Position numbers and translations under genes: made by a program
The notes under the pieces: model-generated
Databases searched by the model: none
What the model was told of the DNA's origin: nothing
Seen by the model: only the letters and a program-made list of their open reading frames with translations
Assembly (NCBI GenBank): GCA_900541745.1
Contig: UQLA01000013.1
Location: forward strand, 12,386-76,385
DNA: 64,000 bases
Direction: 5' to 3'
Source: an uncultured Collinsella sp.
GTDB taxonomy: Bacteria; Actinomycetota; Coriobacteriia; Coriobacteriales; Coriobacteriaceae
Shown: positions 59,509-64,000 of the stretch, piece after piece
Numbering within the stretch: the first letter of the stretch is position 1
Layout: each line of letters opens with the position of its first letter

Positions 59509-59547
59509 ACGGCGGGGGTGTGTGAAACACCCGTGCACCCCCGCCGT
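59509..59547. terminator. Strong hairpin between adhE and the kinase, no U-tract
   Basis: ACGGCGGGGGTG pairs with CACCCCCGCCGT in 12 positions around a 15-base loop. There is no U-tract on the downstream side in the minus direction, so it may act as a partial terminator or mRNA 3' stabiliser that lowers kinase expression relative to adhE. Confidence 0.55.
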
Positions 59548-59564
59548 TAAAAACCGTGCTAAAA

Positions 59565-62213
59565 CTAGCAGACGGCGTAGTCCTGAGGCTCGCGGCCGTA
59601 GTAGGCGTCCAGGTAGAGCTCCTTGATCTCGCTCATGAGCGGGTAGCGCGGGTTAGCGCCGGTGCACTGGTCGTTGAATGCCTGCTCGGTCATCTCGTCG
59701 AGGGTGTCGAGGAAGTACTGCTCGTCAACACCGTAGTCGGCGATGGTCTTCTTGACGCCGATGAAGTCCTTGAGCTCCTCGAGCTTCGTGATGAAGTTCT
59801 CGAAGACCTCCTTATCGTCCTTGCCCTCGATGCCGCAGTACTTGGCCATCTCGGCGTAGTTGTGCAGCGCGTTGGGGTAAGGATACTGGGAGAAGGTACC
59901 CATCTTGACGGGTGCCTCGGCGGCGTTGTAGCGCATGACGCGGGTCAGGATGACGGCGTTGGCGAGGCCGTGGGGCAGGTGATGGAAGGCGCCGAGCTTG
60001 TGAGCCATGGAGTGGTTGAGGCCCAGGAAGGCGTTGGCGAAGGCCATACCGGCCATGCAGGAGGCGTTGTGCATCTCCTCGCGGGCGTGCGGGTCCTTGG
60101 CACCGTTCGTGAAGCTGGAGGGCAGGTTCTCAAAGACGAGCTTAGCCGCGCGCTCGGAGAGGCCCTTGGTGTAGTCGGAAGCCATGATGGAGACGTAGGA
60201 CTCGATGGCGTGGGTCATGACGTCGATGCCGGAGGCAGCGGTCAGGCCGCGCGGGGCGGTCATGCAGTTGTCGGCGTCGACGATAGCCATGTTGGGGAGC
60301 AGCGCGTAGTCGGCGAGCGGCCACTTGATGCCGGTCTCCTTGTCGGTGATGATGGCGAACGGCGTGCACTCGGAGCCGGTACCCGAGGAGGTCGGGACGG
60401 CGACGAAGTAGGCCTTCTTGCCCATCTCGGGGAAGGTGAAGATACGCTTGCGGATGTCCATGAAGTCCATGGCCATGTCCTCAAACTTGCACTCGGGGTG
60501 CTCGTACATCATCCACATGATCTTGCCGGCGTCCATAGCGGAGCCACCGCCGACGGCGATGATGACGTCCGGCTCAAAGAGAGCCATCTGCTTGGCGCCG
60601 CGACGTGCGCACTGCAGCGACGGATCGGGCTCAACGTCGTAGAAGCAGTCGTGGGCGATGCCCATTTCGTCGAGCTTGGCCTCGATGGCGCGGGTGTTGC
60701 CATTCTTGAAGAGGAACTGGTCGGTGACGATGAAGGCGCGCTTCTTGCCCATGACGTTGCCCAGCTCGTCGAGGGCGACGGGCGTGGAACCCTTCTTGAA
60801 GTAGACCTTCTCGGGAGCGCGGAACCACAGCATGTTCTCACGGCGCTCGGCCACAGTCTTAACGTTGATCAAGTGCTTCACCCCAACGTTCTCGGAGACG
60901 GAGTTGCCGCCCCAGGAGCCGCAGCCCAGGGTCAGAGACGGCTTCATGCCAAAGTTGTACAGGTCACCGATGCCGCCGTGCGAGGACGGGGTGTTGATGA
61001 CGATACGGCAGGCCTTCATGACGTGCTCGAACAGGCTGATCTTCTCGGCCTGGGCGGGGTGCACGTACAGAGAGGCGGTGTGGCCCGGGCCACCGGCGAG
61101 CACCAGGTGCTCGGCCTTGTCGACGGCCTCCTGGAAGTCCTTGGCGTGGTACATGGCCAGGACCGGGGAGAGCTTCTCGTGGGAGAACTCCTCCTTGGCG
61201 GGGTCGGTGGAGGTGACCTCGGCGATCAGGATCTTGGTCTTGGCGGGAACCTCGATGCCGGCGAGCTCGGCGATCTTGGCGGCAGCCATGCCGGGGATGC
61301 GGTGGTCGAGAGCGCCGTTCTTGAACATGGCGGCACGCAGGGCCTCCATCTCGGCACCCTGCTTGACGAAGTAGCAGCCGCGCTTCTGGAACTCGGCCTT
61401 AACCTGGTCATAGATGGTGTCGATGACGGTCACGGACTGCTCGGAAGCGCAGATCATGCCGTTGTCGAAGGTCTTGGAGTGGATGATGGAGTTGACGGCG
61501 AGCAGCACGTCGGCGGTGTCGTCGATGACGACCGGGGTGTTACCGGCGCCAACGCCCAGGGCGGGCTTGCCCGAGGAGTAGGCGGCCTTGACCATGCCCG
61601 GGCCACCGGTGGCGAGGATGATGTCGACGTCGCGCATGACCATGTTGGTCAGCTCGATGGAGGGGACATCGACCCAGCCGATGATGCCCTCGGGGGCGCC
61701 GGCCTTGACGGCGGCGTCAAGCACGAGCTTGGCGGCGGCGATGGTGCACTTGGCGGCAGCCGGGTGCGGGGAGATGATGATGGCGTTGCGGGTCTTCAGG
61801 CAGATCAGCGTCTTGAAGATCGCGGTGGAGGTGGGGTTGGTCGTCGGGATGACGGCGCCCACGATGCCGATGGGCTCGGCGATCTTGGTGATGCCGTAAG
61901 CCTCGTCGCGCTCCAGGACACCACAGGTCTTGGTGTTCTTGTAAGCGTTGTAGATGTACTCTGCGGCGTAGTGGTTCTTGATGACCTTGTCCTCAAGAAC
62001 GCCGCGGCCGGTCTCCTCGATGGCCATCTTCGCCAACGGGATACGAGCCTTGTTGGCGGCCATGGCGGCCTCATAGAAGATCTTGTCGACCTGCTCCTGC
62101 GTGTACGTAGCAAAAAGCGCCTGGGCCTCTCGCATCTGAGCGAGCTTAGCCTCAAGCGCCTCTACGTTGTCCACAATTGCGGGAGTAGTGTTTTCCGGTG
62201 ACTTTTTCACCAT
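59565..62213 (-). CDS. adhE: Bifunctional acetaldehyde-CoA/alcohol dehydrogenase AdhE
   Basis: Reduces acetyl-CoA to acetaldehyde and then ethanol, regenerating NAD in fermentation; the family forms spirosomes. 882 residues. The N-terminal ALDH domain has VGAVIPTTNPTSTAIFKTL and the thiol Cys in NGMICASEQSV; its NAD loop contains LATGGPGMVKAAYSSGKPALGVGAGNTPVV. The linker near 440 precedes the C-terminal iron-ADH, with AVGGGSAMDAGKIMW and metal-binding His in LNHSMAHKLGAFHHLPHGLANA. AAGGAGA precedes the ATG. Upstream operators at 62305-62340 suggest transcriptional control by a LacI-type or redox regulator. The final residues REPQDYAVC are intact. Confidence 0.97.
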   Translation of the reverse strand: MVKKSPENTTPAIVDNVEALEAKLAQMREAQALFATYTQEQVDKIFYEAAMAANKARIPLAKMAIEETGRGVLEDKVIKNHYAAEYIYNAYKNTKTCGVLERDEAYGITKIAEPIGIVGAVIPTTNPTSTAIFKTLICLKTRNAIIISPHPAAAKCTIAAAKLVLDAAVKAGAPEGIIGWVDVPSIELTNMVMRDVDIILATGGPGMVKAAYSSGKPALGVGAGNTPVVIDDTADVLLAVNSIIHSKTFDNGMICASEQSVTVIDTIYDQVKAEFQKRGCYFVKQGAEMEALRAAMFKNGALDHRIPGMAAAKIAELAGIEVPAKTKILIAEVTSTDPAKEEFSHEKLSPVLAMYHAKDFQEAVDKAEHLVLAGGPGHTASLYVHPAQAEKISLFEHVMKACRIVINTPSSHGGIGDLYNFGMKPSLTLGCGSWGGNSVSENVGVKHLINVKTVAERRENMLWFRAPEKVYFKKGSTPVALDELGNVMGKKRAFIVTDQFLFKNGNTRAIEAKLDEMGIAHDCFYDVEPDPSLQCARRGAKQMALFEPDVIIAVGGGSAMDAGKIMWMMYEHPECKFEDMAMDFMDIRKRIFTFPEMGKKAYFVAVPTSSGTGSECTPFAIITDKETGIKWPLADYALLPNMAIVDADNCMTAPRGLTAASGIDVMTHAIESYVSIMASDYTKGLSERAAKLVFENLPSSFTNGAKDPHAREEMHNASCMAGMAFANAFLGLNHSMAHKLGAFHHLPHGLANAVILTRVMRYNAAEAPVKMGTFSQYPYPNALHNYAEMAKYCGIEGKDDKEVFENFITKLEELKDFIGVKKTIADYGVDEQYFLDTLDEMTEQAFNDQCTGANPRYPLMSEIKELYLDAYYGREPQDYAVC

Positions 62214-62253
62214 TTGTGTCTCCTTGCGATCGGAGATTTACCCTACGCCTTGC

Positions 62254-62340
62254 ATGATAGCAAGAAATTATTCGGCGAACGGTAAGATTCCCGTAAAAGG
62301 CACACTAAAACGCTTCAACTAAATGAACCGTTTCAACTAA
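62254..62340 (-). promoter_or_regulatory. adhE promoter and tandem LacI/cre-like operators
   Basis: On the minus strand an extended -10 TGC-TATCAT (TATCAT 62254-62259) lacks a good -35, as expected for an extended -10 promoter or an activator-dependent one. Upstream two half-palindromic repeats lie in tandem: CTAAAACGCTTCAACTAA (62305-62322) and TGAACCGTTTCAACTAA (62324-62340), spaced 18-19 bases, close to two helical turns. TGAACCGTTTCA is nearly symmetric, like LacI-family or cre sites. Confidence 0.6.
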
Positions 62341-62366
62341 TGCTGCATCGCCCCGCTCGTCGGGGA

Positions 62367-62419
62367 CACTCATTGGGGACAGACTTACATGAGTGCTTTC
62401 ACTCATTTGGGACAGACAT
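62367..62419 (+). repeat. Left arm of the RAYT element, palindromic double unit
   Basis: Two direct copies, CACTCATTGGGGACAGAC (62367-62384) and CACTCATTTGGGACAGAC, separated by 15 bases that contain ATGAGTG. CACTCAT before and ATGAGTG after the first GGGGACAGAC form a stem-loop with the core in its loop. The remaining upstream part of the 334-base gap (62214-62366) holds the adhE promoter region and nothing else I can support; 62420-62547 has no recognised feature. Confidence 0.85.
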
Positions 62420-62547
62420 CGTTTTGCCATTTTGCCGTTTTGGGCCTGTTTTTGCCGCTCATTGGATATAAATAGGTCACAGGCTCAGCATTTCGCGTTC
62501 CTTCTCTCCTTTTAGGTGTTGCCTGTTCAGTTTTGAAAGGAGAGAAT

Positions 62548-63324
62548 ATGCCTCGTTCCGCCCGCGCCGTTTCGCTCACCGGCTACTACCACGTTTTTGA
62601 CCGTGGCAACTCCAAGCAGATTATTTTTGAAGATGACTCCGACCGCTATCGTTTCTTATCGGACATCTCGGACAGGTTTTCACGCCATGAAGTGGCGGTG
62701 TTGGCTTGGTGCATTATGGATAACCACTTCCATTTGATGGTTGATGACCCATATGACAACCTTTCAAAGGCAATGCAGTGCGCATTGACGGCATATGCTA
62801 AATATTTCAATGGGAAAACGGGAAGAACGGGCCATCTGTTTGATAATCGCTATTCGCGGGTCGCGGTTGAGTCGGACACGCAGGCGGTACAGCTGCTCGA
62901 TTATATCCATCTCAATCCTGTGAAAGGCGCGCTCGACTCGCTCGAGGCGTATCGTTGGTCAAGCTACAAGGCATACCAGCTGGGCTACGATCCCTTTGAC
63001 ATCTGTGATGCGGCCCCCATGCTCGATATTGTCGGAGGCTCCCGTTGCTATTGTGAGCATCTCGAGGAAGTTGCCGGGCACATCTGGTCAGTGGAGGTTC
63101 TTCCACGCCGACGGATCCCCGATGAGGACGCCCTTGCCGTCGCGCACGAAGTCCTGCCGAGCATAGATCCTGCGCTGCTCAAGGCCCTGCCGCGACCCGA
63201 GCGTGATGCCTGTCTGCTGAGGCTCAGGCGGGCGCATCTCACGGTCAAGCAAATTGCCCGTATCACCGGTATCGGCGCTACAAGCGTGACCAAGGTCACT
63301 GCAGGCTGGAAGGAGGCTGCGTGA
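62548..63324 (+). CDS. REP-associated tyrosine transposase (RAYT/IS200-like)
   Basis: 258 residues. The HUH endonuclease fold has metal-binding H60-F-H62 in MDNHFHLMV and the catalytic Tyr119 in LDYIHLNPVKG, both hallmarks of IS200/IS605-type Y1 transposases of the RAYT group. The first residues, SLTGYYHVFDRGNSKQIIF, are typical. After residue 170 an extension includes a helix-turn-helix-like LTVKQIARITGIGATSVTKV, probably DNA-binding. ATG at 62548 follows AAAGGAGAG. Flanked by 53-base inverted palindromic repeats. RAYTs often serve palindromic repeats scattered in the same genome, which this window also contains. Confidence 0.9.
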   Translation: MPRSARAVSLTGYYHVFDRGNSKQIIFEDDSDRYRFLSDISDRFSRHEVAVLAWCIMDNHFHLMVDDPYDNLSKAMQCALTAYAKYFNGKTGRTGHLFDNRYSRVAVESDTQAVQLLDYIHLNPVKGALDSLEAYRWSSYKAYQLGYDPFDICDAAPMLDIVGGSRCYCEHLEEVAGHIWSVEVLPRRRIPDEDALAVAHEVLPSIDPALLKALPRPERDACLLRLRRAHLTVKQIARITGIGATSVTKVTAGWKEAA

Positions 63325-63355
63325 GGCAGGGGCCGAATCGCTGCCGGCATGCGTC

Positions 63356-63408
63356 ATGTCTGTCCCAAATGCGTGAAAGCACTCATGTAAGTCTGTCCCC
63401 AATGAGTG
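63356..63408 (-). repeat. Right arm of the RAYT element
   Basis: Reverse complement of the left arm with a single substitution inside the internal stem (GCAT instead of TCAT). Contains the same two GGGACAGAC cores. Ends three bases before the rpmB terminator hairpin. Confidence 0.9.
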
Positions 63409-63410
63409 CA

Positions 63411-63442
63411 AAAAGGCGCCCTCCACAGGGGAGGGCGCCTTT
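63411..63442 (-). terminator. Terminator of rpmB
   Basis: AAAGGCGCCCTC pairs perfectly with GAGGGCGCCTTT around CACAGGG; on the minus strand the run TTTTTG follows, so it ends the rpmB transcript. The plus side also has a short T-run, so it may work in both directions and end RAYT transcription. Confidence 0.9.
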
Positions 63443-63510
63443 GGTAAGTTCTATGTGAACGCGAGGTCTTTGACCCGGAGAGTCCGAGGTACTTGTTGGT
63501 AAGACCTTAT

Positions 63511-63699
63511 TTAGGAGCGCGCAACCTTGCCGGACTTGAGGCAGGTGGAGCAAACGTTCATCTTGCGACGGTGACCATCGACGACGACGTAGACGCGCTG
63601 GATGTTGGGGCGGAACTTACGGTTGGTGACGCGGTGTGAGTGGCTGATGGAGCGACCGGCAACGGGGTGCTTACCGCAAACTTCGCAAACTTTGGACAT
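63511..63699 (-). CDS. rpmB: 50S ribosomal protein L28, zinc-binding form
   Basis: 62 residues. SKVCEVCGKHPVAGRSISHSHRVTNRKFRPNIQRV is the L28 core. Two CxxC pairs, CEVC (4-7) and CSTC near residue 52, form the zinc ribbon of the C+ variant. AAGGAGG is six bases before the ATG at 63699; frame further upstream is not coding. In bacteria with both C+ and C- L28 copies the C- form replaces this one under zinc limitation; no second copy is in this window. Confidence 0.97.
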   Translation of the reverse strand: MSKVCEVCGKHPVAGRSISHSHRVTNRKFRPNIQRVYVVVDGHRRKMNVCSTCLKSGKVARS

Positions 63700-63753
63700 A
63701 ACTGACCCTCCTTGGGCGACAAACGAACATGTCGCGTTAACAAACAAGCCTGA

Positions 63754-63800
63754 ACTATAGCACAGAAGCATGTCTCTGTGCGCAATCTACACAGAGACAT
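63754..63800 (-). promoter_or_regulatory. rpmB promoter with adjoining inverted repeat
   Basis: On the minus strand TGC-TATAGT (TATAGT 63754-63759) is an extended -10 about 55 bases before rpmB; no good -35 is visible. A perfect 11-base inverted repeat ATGTCTCTGTG / CACAGAGACAT (63770-63780, 63790-63800) is just upstream. It could be an operator or, on the plus strand, a terminator (TTTCTCTTTT follows). Confidence 0.5.
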
Positions 63801-64000
63801 TTCTCTTTTGGCGATAGTGCCCACGCCACGGCCCTGGACGTAGATCCGATTTGCGTGCAGCAGAGGGGATTATGCCAGCTCGCAACAAGGTTTTCAAGCG
63901 CGTCCTACAAATATATATATGTTTATGGAGCGATTGGCTCCGTTTGGTTGATTTCCGATCTCAGCCGAACACATTGAGCTGATGGCTCGCTCCCGCAGTT
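63801..64000. other. Right-edge stretch without a supported gene
   Basis: A 33-codon frame from ATG at 63874 (after GAGGGGATT) and an (AT)n run near 63912-63920 are present, but codon use does not match the neighbours and nothing is recognised. A gene may begin at the window edge (ATG near 63982), which cannot be assessed. Confidence 0.3.

Larger units (their letters stand above)
62367..63408. mobile_element. RAYT-type element with 53-base terminal inverted repeats
   Basis: A Y1/HUH transposase gene (62548-63324) lies between arms at 62367-62419 and 63356-63408 that match as inverted repeats in 52 of 53 positions. The arms are REP-like palindromic units, not classic IS ends. The gap before rpmB is entered at a terminator (63411-63442). 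No target-site duplication was recognised. Confidence 0.78.

Noticed and set aside
59556..62201. An 881-codon open frame on the plus strand opposite adhE
   Set aside because: It is a shadow of GC3-biased codons of adhE: the product is a low-complexity Val/Gly/Asp/Leu-rich sequence with no recognisable motif.
63874..63975. A 33-codon frame after GAGGGGATT near the right edge
   Set aside because: ATA- and TTG-rich codons do not match the neighbours, and no similarity is recognised; it could be chance in a gene gap.
1..64000. CRISPR arrays, prophage or integrated plasmid
   Set aside because: No regularly spaced direct repeats, no phage structural or integrase genes; the tyrosine recombinase is the housekeeping Xer type in a conserved gene order.

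Overview
The window is a dense, high-GC stretch of bacterial chromosome, almost all housekeeping genes. Gene content and order, heavy GC3 bias (long antisense open frames shadow many genes), frequent TTG/GTG starts and AdhE-type fermentation suggest a gut actinobacterium of the class Coriobacteriia, most likely Collinsella or a close relative. The genus is an inference; no rRNA is present to settle it.

Layout. (1) 1-7263, minus strand: an aromatic amino acid operon transcribed aroF-tyrA-aroB-aroA-aroC-pheA-aroE (aroE cut by the left edge), preceded by a leader with an intrinsic terminator. (2) 7469-10344: tRNA-Arg(CCG) and a CtpE-like P-type ATPase with an unusual basic tail. (3) 10556-13665: a zinc-ribbon membrane protein, a cyclophilin and a TPR membrane protein. 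(4) 13781-23385: the cell-shape cluster mreBCD-mrdA-rodA, then a DUF697-like protein and a radical SAM/DUF2344 pair. (5) 23453-27456: rplU-rpmA-obgE-nadD-yqeK-rsfS. (6) 27553-28806: dinB on the minus strand. (7) 29008-31498: rpsP-khpA-rimM-trmD-lepB. (8) 31558-38496: glyQS, then the PPDK regulatory protein and ppdK. (9) 38611-41418: a large secreted protein whose middle looks like an aerolysin/ETX-MTX2 pore-forming module. (10) 41567-48189: rplS, rnhB, yraN-comM-dprA-trmFO-xerC. (11) 48406-50049 rpsB-tsf, and 50167-58533 pyrH-frr-uppS-cdsA-dxr-rseP-ispG-proS, joining translation, lipid-carrier, phospholipid and isoprenoid synthesis. (12) 58712-62213, minus strand: adhE and an APH-like kinase. 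(13) 62367-63408: a REP-associated (RAYT-type) transposase inside 53-base inverted repeats. (14) 63511-63699: rpmB on the minus strand.

Most interesting points: the aerolysin-like secreted protein; the RAYT element, plus other palindromic repeats that share its plan (a GGGAC-type core between self-complementary stems whose sequence differs from copy to copy); a leader terminator ahead of the aromatic operon; a similar LacI/cre-like palindrome upstream of both ppdK and adhE; a site-2 protease with a winged-helix-like insertion; and a xerC gene that seems to lack an ATG/GTG/TTG start in the expected place. No CRISPR array, prophage or rRNA operon was seen.
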